Source: Chlamydomonas sphaeroides
Taxonomy: Eukaryota > Chlorophyta > Chlorophyceae > Chlamydomonadales > Chlamydomonadaceae
Assembly (NCBI GenBank): GCA_001662425.1
Contig: BDDC01000068.1
Span: forward strand, 47,633-111,632
Direction of reading: 5' to 3'
Length of the DNA stretch: 64,000 nucleotides
Below, piece by piece: positions 23,185 through 33,971 of the stretch (position 1 is its first letter; the number at the start of each line of letters is the position of its first letter). The notes under the pieces are model-generated. The model had not been told where the DNA came from and made no database searches. It was given only the letters and a program-made list of their open reading frames with translations. The position numbers and the translations under genes were made by a program.

Positions 23185-26100
23185 TCAACCCGGCAGCGGC
23201 CGGCGCAACTTGAGCAGCCGGTCATGGAAAGGCGACGGCGCCAGGCACGTCGTGAAGCCGCCCGCATTGCGCGGCTTCTCGCCGTAGCGCCGCGGCATGA
23301 CGCCGCCCAGCACCGCCTGCATGTCGCCGGCCGCCAGCTCTCGCTCCTCGCTGGGCGTGCCATTCAGCAGGCCAGGCGAACCACGCCGGCTGCCGCGCCC
23401 TGCAGCATCAAGGCGACACGAGCCAACATCAGACGCACCGGACTGTTGCTCTATGACTTTCCTTAGCAATTAACATACCGGGCTGTTGCACTTTCCCAAG
23501 CGCCCTAGCCGGCCGCGCCCAGGGCATCATGTGGCCGGGCCTCGCCAGCTGCCTGCAGTGCTCTGCCCTACCCAGCCGTCCGAGTGGCCAAAGGTTGACG
23601 TAACCCATACTACCCCGCCCGCCCGCCCGGCCACCCGCACCGCACCCGTGGTGGTCCTGGCCCGCAGCACGCCCGCCAGCGCCTCGCGGTCGAAGGGCAG
23701 CGGCGCCAGCAGCTCCAGCACGTCCGCAATGAGCCGCGGCTTGGTGGCCCTGGCGGGGACGGGCCGAGCACACGCGTACAGCTCACACGAGCAGAGCAAC
23801 GACAGCGACAGCCAAGGCTCCACAGAGCGCGCGACACGTCTCCCTAGCCAACGGATGACGGCGCGGCACAGCGTTGAAGCCCTGCAGATTGATGTACGCA
23901 GGAACAGCAGCAACCCAGGGGGGCGTGCTGTGCCGCGTGTGGGGTTCTGTTCTACCTAACACTGGAACACCCTGCACTGCACCCCGTCTTCCCCCGGACA
24001 CACCTGTCCAGGGGCGTGTCCAGGCCCATGCTGGGGCTGCTGTTGACCTCCAGCAGCCACACCTGACACCAGGACAGCCACCAGGAGCAGGCATTGGCAG
24101 GTGCGGCAGGCAGGCTGCTAGGGCCGGTCAGGCCGATGCGGCCCCGGCAGCCGGGGCATCACCGGCCTGCTGCGACACCGGCAATTGGCGGGCTCGGGCA
24201 ACAGCAGGGGCAGGGCGGCCGGGGTACTGGCGCTGCCAGGACACGCGTCGACGGGAGGGGACCCGGGTGTAGGCAGATGCACAGCGGTCCGGCGGCAGGC
24301 TCCCGCCGCAGGGGCACCTAGCGCGCCCGCGGAGGCGACACCCTGGCCCACCTTGAGCTGGTCGTCGATCATGACGTCGAAGCCGAACAGCTCGAAGCTG
24401 TTGGGGCTGTGTGGGATGGCGTCCTGCGCCGCGAACAGCGTTGCCGTGGCCAGCTCGCACACACGCTCCCACAGCGTGCACCACTCCACGCCCTGCGCCG
24501 CCAGCAGCGACCGCAGCCGGGCCAGGCTGGCCTTGGAGCCGCCAGCGGGCTCTGGGGGAAAGAGGCGCGGCAGGCGCGCGCGTCGGTGGGGCGCCAAGCA
24601 TCAGGCATGGAGCAGCCGGGGAGCGAGCGCCGCAAGCCGGCAATGCGGAGGAGGCTGCATGCGCAGGTGCGCGGGCACCGAGCAGGCGCTCCGCGCGGCG
24701 AGCCGCAGCCGGGCTCCTCACCCGCGTCGCGCAGGAAGGGCGGCAGCTGGCCCGCCTCCGCGCGGTCCTTCTGCACAGACGAGTTGGTTAGGTGCACGTG
24801 CATGTTGCCCAGCTGGCCCTCGTCCAGCGTGTACGGCAGCGTGGTGAACCTGCCAGGGGTGCGGCCCGGGCAGCCGGCAGCGGGGGCGCAGCGGGGAGTC
24901 AGGCGGCTGTGCGGCCGGGCGGTCGGGCGGCCGGGGCCGGAGCTTGGTGGGATCAGGACGGTCCACGCCCCTGCTGAGGCGGCATCAGGTGCTTGAGCCC
25001 TGCCCAGGGGCGGGGGTTCGCACCTGGCGAAGCCCTCCTCGTACAGCCAGGCCTCCAGCGGGTTGAAAGAGGTGACGAGCACGTAGAGCCGCAGGTCGAA
25101 CTTGAAGCCCTCCACCAGCAGCGGGTCCGTCAAGTAGCTGCCATGGCACCATGGGCAGAGAGAGAGGGCAGGGTTGGGGCCAGGGCGGCAGCGCAGGCCC
25201 AGGGGAGGGGTGCGTCGCCAGGGCGGACCAGCAGCGAGTCGGCTAGGTAGCTGGGACAAGGCACGGCAGCTAGGCAGCTAGGCCCCCTGCGGGTGAGGGC
25301 CGGTCCGCGAGGCAACTGGGGCGGCACCACAGGCAGGGTGCATGTTTGGCGCAGGGGTAGGAGCGCACAGAGGGACGTGCGCAGGCGGTGGCGCCGCCTC
25401 CCCGCCCGGCCTCACCGCTGCACCACGGTGGGCTCGGCCGTGTTGACCTGGCGCGGCGAGGTCACCAGGCTGATGCCGCGGCCGCGGGACAGGCCCACGG
25501 GCTTCTGGATCCACAGGTTGAGGCCCAGGGGCTGAGGGACGCGGCGCGCAGGACGGGATGTGGGTAGGGTCAGGGTGTCTCGTGTGCGAGACCGGGGTCT
25601 GGTCGGGCCCGACCTGCGCCTTGGCCAGCCGAGCGCGGCGCACGGAGCGCGGCCAGCAGGGCTGCTGCCGTGCCGTGCTGTGACGTGGCGTGCCGTCAGC
25701 GAGGTGCATGCGGCCCCCCGCTGCAGCGCGACATCCAAGCACGGCGCACGGCGCACGGCCAGCAACCTGCTGCCGTGGCGCTGCCGTGCCGTGGGCGCCC
25801 GGCGGGGTCGCGCACCTGCACGCACGTGGCCTCCACCCCGTGCAGCGCCCGCACGTAGGCCTCCTCGAAGGCGCCCGCCTCCTTGGGCAGCACGAAGGTG
25901 GTGGGCGTGAGCCGGTCGAACAGCGCCGCTGAGCGGCCCGTGTTGTGCATCGCCTGGCGGACAGGGCGGCAGGGCAGGGCGCAGGGGGGCGGGGCGGGAG
26001 TGACCGGGCAGGCACCTTGCGCGAGGCAGCTGCAGCTGGGTCTGCCTGGCGAAGGCAGCTGCAGCGGGATTCTGGCCAGCAGATCACGCCAGGTCAGCAG

Positions 26101-29100
26101 CACGTGAGCTACCCTGCGGGGCAAGGCGCCAGGGGCTGGACCAAGGCCCAACTCTGCCTACACCTCGCCGCCAGCCCCGGCACCGAGGCCGCGCCCCGGC
26201 CGCACCTGGTACCGCGCCAGGTGCTTTTTGAGCAGGTCCTTGCGCGTCAGCTGCCGCGCCTCGGCAAAGTGGTTGACGCGCTGCCACACCAGCAGCTCCG
26301 CCCAGGGCACGCGACAGCGCACACTCCAGCTCCACAGCACGTTCCACGCATGGCACCGCTTGTCCGCCGCTGCCGCCGCTGCGGCGGAAGGAGCCGATGG
26401 CGGCCCCGGGCTGGACCCCGGCGGCGCGGCCGTGGCGGGCCGGCTGCTGGTGGCGGAGCTGGGTCCGGCGGCGCCGTCGTCGTCGGGTCCGGCGGCGTCC
26501 GGCTTGGCCGGCTCCGTCACCTGGTCCGCCGGGTCCAGCGCCCAGCCCTGCGGCGCCAGCAGCCGCAACGCCGCCACCACCACGTCACGCACCTCCGTGT
26601 GCGCCGTGTCATCCATGACAGCCACGTAGCGTCGCGGCGGCGCCGCCAGAGTGGCAGCGGCCGCCGCCGGAGCCGCCGCCGCCTTTGGCGACGTGGGCGT
26701 GGACGGCGCCGGTGACGCCGCCGGCGGAGGTGCCGGAGGCGGCGAGCCCAGCGCGCGCGGCGCCGTCAGGCCGCCGTCAGGCGCTGCCAGCTGCCGCAGC
26801 TTGGCCTGCCAGGCCTCGCACCGGGCCAGGAGCGACGCGTAGCGGTCCGACAGGTCCTGGCCGTTCAGCGCCGCCGCCGCCGCGGAGCTGAGCATCCGGG
26901 ACGGCGGCCGGCTGCCGCCGCCGCCGCCGCTGGCCAGGCTGGCGCCCGCTGCCGCTGCAGCGGCAAAGGGCGCCGAGGAAGCGGCGGCGGCGTCCAGCAT
27001 GGCCGGCACGGCGCTGTAGCAGCTGCTGAGCACCTCATGGAACGCGCCGTAGTGTTGGAGGTAGGCAGCGGCAGGGTTTGCGTCGGCGGCGGTGCCGGCG
27101 CCGGCAGAGGCGAGGCTGCCGGACGAAGCGCCGCGCGGCAGCGACCGCGCCGGCGCGCCGGCGGGCTGCGGGCCAGCCGGCGGCAACGGCGACGGCGCCA
27201 ACGGCGGCCGTCGGGCGCCGGGGACTGGGGACGCGGCGGCTGGCGGCGGTGCTGACGGCGGCGGCGACGGCGCGGCGGCGGTCGATGCGAGAGCCGCCGG
27301 CATGGCGCCGGCTAGCACGACGCCGGAGCGGGGGAGCAGCGACGGCGACGGGGCCGCAGATGCGGGCGCCGATGCAGCCCCGGACGCAGGCTGCCGCCGC
27401 CCTTCCCCGTCCACAGGCCTCCTCCCACCCTCTCCACCGCTGCCGCTGTCGCTGCCCTCGCCGCTCGAGCCGCTGCCCGGCGCGCCACCGCCGCCTCTGC
27501 TGCTCGATGCGCTGCCCGCTCGCGACCTCCCCGCCGCCGCCGCCGTCGCCGCCGCCGCCTCCGACGCCGCCGCCGAGCTGCCCGGTCGGCCACGCGCCGC
27601 GCCGCCGTTGCGCAGCGGCGTCCCGGTCCCAGTCCCCATCCCTGCTGCCGTCCCGGGCCCCAACCCCAGCCGCGGCGCGGCGTGCGCTCCCAGCGGCCCC
27701 GCGACAAGGGACACGGGCGGGGCCAGCGGCCCCATGCGGCCCATGGGTCGAGCCACCAGCCCCGCCAGGTGGTTGGCGCGCAGCGTGTCGTCCTCGTGGG
27801 CGGTGGCCCAGGCGCTCACTGCCTCGCCGCTGTCCGCCAGCTCCCAGTCCGACCAGCGGTCCACGCGCAGCGCGGGGCCGGCGTTGGCGGCGGCGTGCGC
27901 CAGGCCGGGCAGGGCTGTGGGGCGGCGAGGGCACACACACGTGAGCGGGCGGGGCAGAGGGAGCGGGGCAGGATGGAGGGCTGCAAGCTGGGCCTCTCCC
28001 AGCCCCAGCACCTGTTCCGAGCTGAGAGGGGTCCCCGGCGCTCCGGCCCTGGATGGCCGCCGCCGCGGCTGCGGCGATCTCACGCTGCCGCGCCGCGTCG
28101 ACCTCCGCGCCGCCCGCCGCTGCGGGGCCGCCAAGCTTGCCGTCGGGCGACCCACACCCGTCCGAATGGTAGTCGCTGTCTGCATCCGACTCTGTGCTGA
28201 CGCTGCTGGCGGCAGCGGCGCCGTTGCCGTTGCCCGCGGAGCCCGGCCGGTCAGGGCTCGACTGCCCCGCCGCAGCGTGCGGCGGCGGCGCCGGCCCCAG
28301 CCGCCGAGCGACCTCCGCGGCGCTGCCGCCGCGCTGCTGGCTTGCCGGCCGCGGCGGCGGCGGCGGCGAGGGCTGCTGCAGCGGGGTGCTGGCCCCGCTG
28401 ACAGACTCCGGGACGGAATCCGAGTCCGAGCCGGCGGCGGCAACGGCGGCGGCCGCTGCCTGGGCATCGGCGGCCTCCCGCATGGAGGTGGCCAGCATGT
28501 CGCTCGACTCCTCGTCCGTCTGGTGGGTGGACCGGCAGGGACAATGGCGGCGTGGTGCGCGGGGCTGCTTGCATCCCCAACACCCGCCATGCGCTGTCGT
28601 GGGGTTGCCGGTCCCAGCTTAGCCCAGCCCAGCCCAGCCCAGCCTAGCCCAGCCCAGCCCAGCCCAGCCCAGCCCAGCCCAGCCCAGCCCANNNNNNNNN
28701 NNNNNNNNNNNNNNNNNNNNNNNNNNNNNNNNNNNNNNNNNNNNNNNNNNNNNNNNNNNNNNNNNNNNNNNNNNNNNNNNNNNNNNNNNNNNNNNNNNNN
28801 NNNNNNNNNNNNNNNNNNNNNNNNNNNNNNNNNNNNNNNNNNNNNNNNNNNNNNNNNNNNNNNNNNNNNNNNNNNNNNNNNNNNNNNNNNNNNNNNNNNN
28901 NNNNNNNNNNNNNNNNNNNNNNNNNNNNNNNNNNNNNNNNNNNNNNNNNNNNNNNNNNNNNNNNNNNNNNNNNNNNNNNNNNNNNNNNNNNNNNNNNNNN
29001 NNNNNNNNNNNNNNNNNNNNNNNNNNNNNNNNNNNNNNNNNNNNNNNNNNNNNNNNNNNNNNNNNNNNNNNNNNNNNNNNNNNNNNNNNNNNNNNNNNNN

Positions 29101-31215
29101 NNNNNNNNNNNNNNNNNNNNNNNNNNNGCCCACCTTGACGCTTTCGGGGTCGGACGGCGCCCCGTTCGCGGACAGGGCGGCCGACGCCGCAGCCACCGCC
29201 GCCTCGCGGGCCTCGCCAGCAGCCTCCGCCGCCAGCCCGGCCTCCTCCTCCACCGCCTCCGGATCCACCACCGCTTTACTCGGCGCTGCTATTTGCTTCT
29301 GGGCTATCGCAGCAGCCGGGCCGCTGCCAGCCTTCGCTGCGGCCGCCGGCGCTGGTGCTGTGGGCGCCGGCATGCCAGCAGCCTTGGCCGATACCGGCTT
29401 GCCTAAGCTGCCGCCAGCCGCCGCCGCAGCTGTTGCTGCCGCCGCAGCAGGCGCAGGCGTGAGTGCCTTGGCGCTGGCCTGCTTGCTGCCCGCCACCGCC
29501 GGCCGCCCCACGCCAGACCCCGCCGCCGCCACGGCCGCCCCTGCCGCCAGCGCCGCAGAGCCGTGCGGGGACGGGGCGCTCGCGCCGCTGCGGTGCAGCC
29601 TTGGCGTGCCTGCGCTGCTGCCGGAGGCTGAAGGCCGCGGCGGCCGCCCGGCGGCGCCGTGGCCCTGGCCGGCCCGGGAGCAGTTGCTTGCGTGGGAGGC
29701 CTCTGCCGCGAGGGGCCCATGCGGCGGCGACTGCAGCGAGGAGGGTCCGAGGTGGGGTCCGTGCGGGGACACCACCACGGCCGACGGCTTGCGGGGCTGG
29801 GGCTTTGCGGGCCCCTTCTTTATGGCTTTGCGGGCCTGCGGGGCCGGGGCAGGTTGAAGCGGGCCGACAGGTGATGTGTGGGCCGGTGAGCTGAGGGGCA
29901 AGGGCAAGGGTCCAGGGGCCACGCCTGCCGCCGGCCAGCCGCAAGGGACAACGCCCCCGTGTGGCGGCCCATCGATGTCCCCAGTGCCGCGGCTGCCTGC
30001 TTGGAGGGCCCCGACACGCATGGCGCGGGCTTGTCGCAGCCTGTCATGCTACCACCGTAGGCATGACGCCACCGTATCGTACCTTCCGGAGCTGCCGCTG
30101 CTCCTCCTGGAAGGCCAGCATGGACGCCTCCCACGGGGTCAGGGCCTTGCCCGGCGGCGGCGGCGGGGCGGCGGAGCTGGTCACACTGGCGGCGCTGCCC
30201 TCCCCCGCTGGGCCCCCAGGCGTGGTCGACGCCGCGTCACCGCCGTCGCTGCCGCTGTCGTCGGCTATGCCGTCGTCGGCGCCGCTGCTGCTGGCGCCGC
30301 GGCCGCCGTTGGCGGGCGACGACAGCGCCGCCGCCGACGGCTGCTTCACCGCCGAGCCAAGGTCATAGTTGTAAAAGAGGGAGTCATCGGGCAGGGCAAT
30401 CGCCGGGGACTTCTGTGCAACTGGAGACTTTTGCGCAATAGGAGGAGGAGATGGGTGCGCAGGTGTGGCTGCTGTGGTCGGCGCCGGCGCCGGCGCTGCG
30501 GCTGGTGGTGGTGGTGGCGAGGGCCGCGGCGCCGCCGGTAGCGGCGCTGGCGCTGGCGCCGGTGGCGCTGGCGCCGATGGCTTGGCGGCAGCGCGTGGTG
30601 AGCTGGTGAGGGCTGCGTGCAGGGATCCCGACGATTGCTGCCCTTGCAGCTGGGGCTGGGATGCAGGAGGAGGCGGAGAGGCGTGGGGGTGCGGGGGCGC
30701 GTGGGGGTGCCCGGGGCCTTGTTGGTGGCCGGTCCCGTTGGCCGGGGGCCCAGGCGCGGCGGGCGGTGCTGCGCCGCTGGCGGAGCCGCTGGCGCTGCGT
30801 CCACCACCGCTGCCGAAAGAGAAAAAGGAGTAGAGGGCTGCGACGGGTTGGACGTGCTGTTGGACGATGGGCTGGGGAGGCGGGGGCGGGGGTGATGGCG
30901 CCAGCTGGTGGAACAGCTTGGCGGACACGCCCCGCTCCGCTAGCTCCTGGCGGACTGTGTCGTGCAGAGTTTTCAGCCTGCGTGGGTGGGCGGCGGGAGC
31001 GGTCAGGGGCTGCAAGAAGCGGCCGGGCAAGGCGGCTCGGTAGAGGAGAGAAGGGGGAGAGGGCCGCGGGCGACGCGAAACGCCACGTACTGCACTTGAT
31101 GTCCGATGCCCTGGGCGACCGCCATCTGCTGCTCCAAGCTGTGAAGCTGCTCCACAAGTTCGGCGTCGCTTAGCTCGAACACCTCCCAAATGTCCATGAG
31201 CTTGGGCCCGACCAT
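23185..31215 (-). CDS. Tubulin-tyrosine-ligase-like protein (TTLL), likely tubulin polyglutamylase/glycylase
   Basis: Thirteen exons: 31215-31091, 30977-30083, 29835-29134, 28519-28012, 27914-26206, 25953-25816, 25531-25416, 25137-25024, 24849-24722, 24551-24352, 24062-24004, 23749-23646, 23399-23185; 1,670 residues. About 1,230 N-terminal residues are Ala/Pro/Ser/Gly-rich and end in a domain-like segment (YVAVMDDTAHTEVRDVVVAA). The C-terminal catalytic core has VNHFAEARQLTRKDLLKKHL, PTTFVLPKE, the ATP-grasp KPVGLSRGRGI (1369-1379), FKFDLRLYVLVTSFNP, HVHLTNSSVQK, FELFGFDVMIDD and WLLEVNSSPSM (about 1547-1557). TTLLs add glutamate or glycine to tubulin tails, mainly in cilia; the subtype cannot be fixed here. 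The 28692-29127 gap falls inside intron 3, so an extra exon could be hidden there. Divergent from the LENG1-like gene. Confidence 0.92.
28621..28691. repeat. AGCCC pentamer array running into an assembly gap
   Basis: About fourteen head-to-tail AGCCC units (one AGCCT variant) lie in TTLL intron 3 and stop at the gap. The array probably caused the gap. Confidence 0.9.
28692..29127. other. Assembly gap (N run)
   Basis: A run of N bases with the AGCCC array on its left and the TTLL exon 3 donor (GTGGGC, 29133-29128) on its right. Confidence 0.99.
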
Positions 31216-31607
31216 GTTGTCGCTGCGGCCCCCTGGGGCCGGATGGCGGCCTTAAAGTAGGCTGTTTATCATGGTGGCCGTCTCAGCACGCCTTCGATAG
31301 GCATTGCGGTGTGCACGACGATTCGCGTGCGCTATAACATTGCTGGAGCGGCAGCAGCGGTACACATATAGACTATAAAATAAGGCTCCTCTATGAATAT
31401 ACTGTATGCAGCCTGAAAGCGTACCGCGACCTTGACGAGGCTCGCACCACGTCACATTGCTGCAACACCGCTGCACGCGAGGCGCTGCCCTCATATGCTG
31501 CCTACATAAGTCTAGGCAGCAGCTAGACCAGCTGCCGAGGACTTGGGTACACAGAGCGTGCCGGCCCACCGCCATCGCCCGGGCCGGCCCCACCCCAACC
31601 CGCCACG
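31216..31607. promoter_or_regulatory. 392-bp spacer between divergent TTLL and LENG1-like genes
   Basis: It contains a TATA-like string at 31374-31383 (TATAAAATAA) in a locally AT-rich patch, about 225 bases before the LENG1-like start on the plus strand. The spacer is a likely bidirectional promoter. Confidence 0.45.
31374..31383 (+). promoter_or_regulatory. TATA-like element
   Basis: TATAAAATAA stands out against the GC-rich surroundings and lies upstream of the LENG1-like gene. Position and sequence fit a TATA box, but no transcription start is known. Confidence 0.35.
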
Positions 31608-33608
31608 ATGGGCGGTCACGGTGGCCTCAACATCCTGCCACAGAAGCGGTGGAACGTCTACAATCGTGACAACAAGCTCAAGGTCGCGCAGGATGAGGAG
31701 AAAGCCAAGAAGGCGGAGGACGAATCCCGGCAGCGGCATGAGCAGGCGGAGCGGGAGCACCGGCACCAGAAGCTGCTGCGCCGCGCCACGGGCACCTCCG
31801 GCGAGGGTGCCCTCGTCGAAGCGGGCGGCGGCGATGTGGTCACCGTCGAGGGCGACGGGGCAGTGGTAGCGGCACCAGCGCCGCAGGGCCACATCAACTT
31901 CTGGAAGGAGGAGGAGGTCAAGCTGCAGCATCCCGAGAACGAGGTGCGAACGGTGGATTCGGACCGTTCGCGCTTGGCCCCGGCGCGGCGTCTGCGCCGC
32001 AGCGGCCGGCCTGGGGACTCAGCAAGCCCAGGGCGTCAGCCACCGCCTGCCAAGGTGGCCTTCTGGGTTGGCCATCTCGACCGCTGCGCCGCCCTGGCCC
32101 CGCTTGTCGTGCTCGCCCCACAGAAGCAGCAGCGCGAGGACCTCAAGCGCCGCGGCAACCCCGACACGTACACCACCGACGCCAAGTTCGACGAGCGCTT
32201 TGCGCTGGCGTACGGCCTCATTGGGGACAAGGTGGGGTCGTGAGGGTCGTGGGGCTCGCGCGTGTGCGGGTGGGCGGCGGCATGGTGCAGGGGGGCCACT
32301 CGGCGGCCGTACACATGCGGTACGGCAAGGTGCGGCCGCCCTGGCGTACGGCCGCCGTGGGGCCAAGGCGTGCTGACTTGCTGGGCTTGAGATGATGGAA
32401 CCAAATTAAATACGCAAAGCGCCAAGCTTCACGACTGGCTGGCTCGGCCCCTGGGCCCAGACTGACTGAGCTGCGCACACTGGGTTCCAAGCATCCAGGC
32501 GCGTGACGGCAATGTCGTGGTGTGCTTACATGGCCACCTCAGCCCCGCACTCGGGGTGCCCTGCGCCCCGCTGCCACCCATGCCGCCCTCCACCACACAG
32601 CCCTGGTACGCGCAAGCCAAGCAGCCCGTCGCGGAGGCCGAGCCCCGCCCTGTCGCGGCCGCCGGCGGCGCGACCGCGGCAGCCCTCGCCGCCCTGCCCC
32701 CGGGCCACCCCGCGCGCGCCGCGCTGGCCCTGGGCAAGTCGGCCGCGGCCGCAGCCGCTGCCGCCCTGCCGGCCCCGGGCCAGCCCCAAGCCGCGCTGCC
32801 GGGCTCCGGCAAGAAGCGCCGGCGCGACGACGCGGGCGGCTCCAGCAGCAGCAGCAGCGGCTCCAGAAGCAGTGACAGCGAGACGTCCTCGTCCTCGTCA
32901 TCATCGTCGGACGAGAGCAGCAGCTCCTCGGATTCGGACTCGGGCGGCCGCCACCGCAGCAGAAAGCGGCGGCGGCGGCGCTCCTCGAGCCCTGTGTCCG
33001 GATCCAGCAGCTCCGACTCCGGATCCGACTCCGACTCGTCCCGTGGCGGCGGCCGCAAGCGCGACCGTCGGAGACGCAGCGGGCGCAGCAGCTCCAAGCG
33101 GAAGAAAGCGAGCGGCGACCGCGACCGCAAGGATGCTCGCCGCTCGCGGTCCTCCTCCGGCAAAGGCAAGCGCAGCAGCTCCAAGTCCAAGTCCAAATCC
33201 AAGTCTAAGGACAGGTCCAAGGACAGGGACCGCAAGTCCGGGAAGCGGCGCAAGACCGGCTCGGCGGCGCTGGCGCTGGCGGGGCCGTCCGGCGGCGGCG
33301 CCAAGTCCGTGGAGCACCTGCGCGAGGAGCGGCTGGCGCGGGAGGCGGGGGAGCGGCTCAAGCAGCGAGCCGTGCTGGCGGCCACGGGGGTGCTGCCGGA
33401 CGGGTGCGTGGGCGGGAGGTTGTGGGCCGGGAGGACAATGGGGCGGCAGGGCACTGGGGCGGGAGGGGTGGCTACGCACGCTCCTGGCCGCAACGCCCAA
33501 TGCTCATTGCGTCGGTGTGCCCCACAACCCCTCCCCAGGCCGCCCGCCAAGGAGTACCACGGCGCCTTTGGCTTTGCGGCCGCGCTCAAGCGCCGCAAGA
33601 CGCAGTAG
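31608..33608 (+). CDS. LENG1: LENG1-like protein with CIR_N domain (splicing-associated)
   Basis: Four exons: 31608-31943, 32124-32231, 32601-33403, 33539-33608; 438 residues. The N-terminus (LNILPQKRWNVYNRDN, residues 7-22, then a charged helix rich in K, E and R) is the CIR_N domain shared by LENG1 and the corepressor-interacting protein CIR1. PWYAQ opens exon 3 like the PWY motif of LENG1. The middle is a Ser/Arg/Lys-rich tract (SSSS, RSSS, KSKSKSKSKD) like those of spliceosome-linked proteins. Near the end SVEHLREERLAREAGERL matches the second conserved LENG1 helix, and the protein ends AALKRRKTQ. LENG1 homologues are found with spliceosome components; the exact role is unknown. Its 3' end converges on PIG-L. 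Confidence 0.85.
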
Positions 33609-33971
33609 CGAGTGGAGCGCAGGCCGGGGGCCGCAGGCGCGGGCGGAGCCGGGGCTACATCCCAAAGCGCCGCCGCGCGTGCGGTCTGCGAAGCGCCGCG
33701 GCTCGCGTTCCGAGGCTTGCCGCACGCAGCAGCATGGGGCCGTGGGGCCGGGGGCTGACGTGTGGACACGGGCGGCGCCGCGGACCGACGCACACACAGG
33801 GCTGTGCTGGCGCCGGTTGTGAGTGAGCACACGGCAGTGCTGGCCCTGGTGGCTCACCGCGGTCGCCATAGTCGGCTTGGGCACGCGGCGCCCATCGCCC
33901 GGCGTCCGCCTTGTTTGTCGGGTGTTGGGTAAGCCTGTTGATGTCGGTTGGCGGCTGGACGGGGGAACCTG
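33609..33971. other. Convergent 3' region between LENG1-like and PIG-L genes
   Basis: These 363 bases must hold both 3' UTRs. I see no other feature. Confidence 0.5.

Noticed and set aside
27092..29857. A very long plus-strand open frame opposite the TTLL exons
   Set aside because: It runs through the assembly gap and is the antisense of TTLL exons 3-5. The minus strand has a phase-consistent exon chain and conserved motifs.
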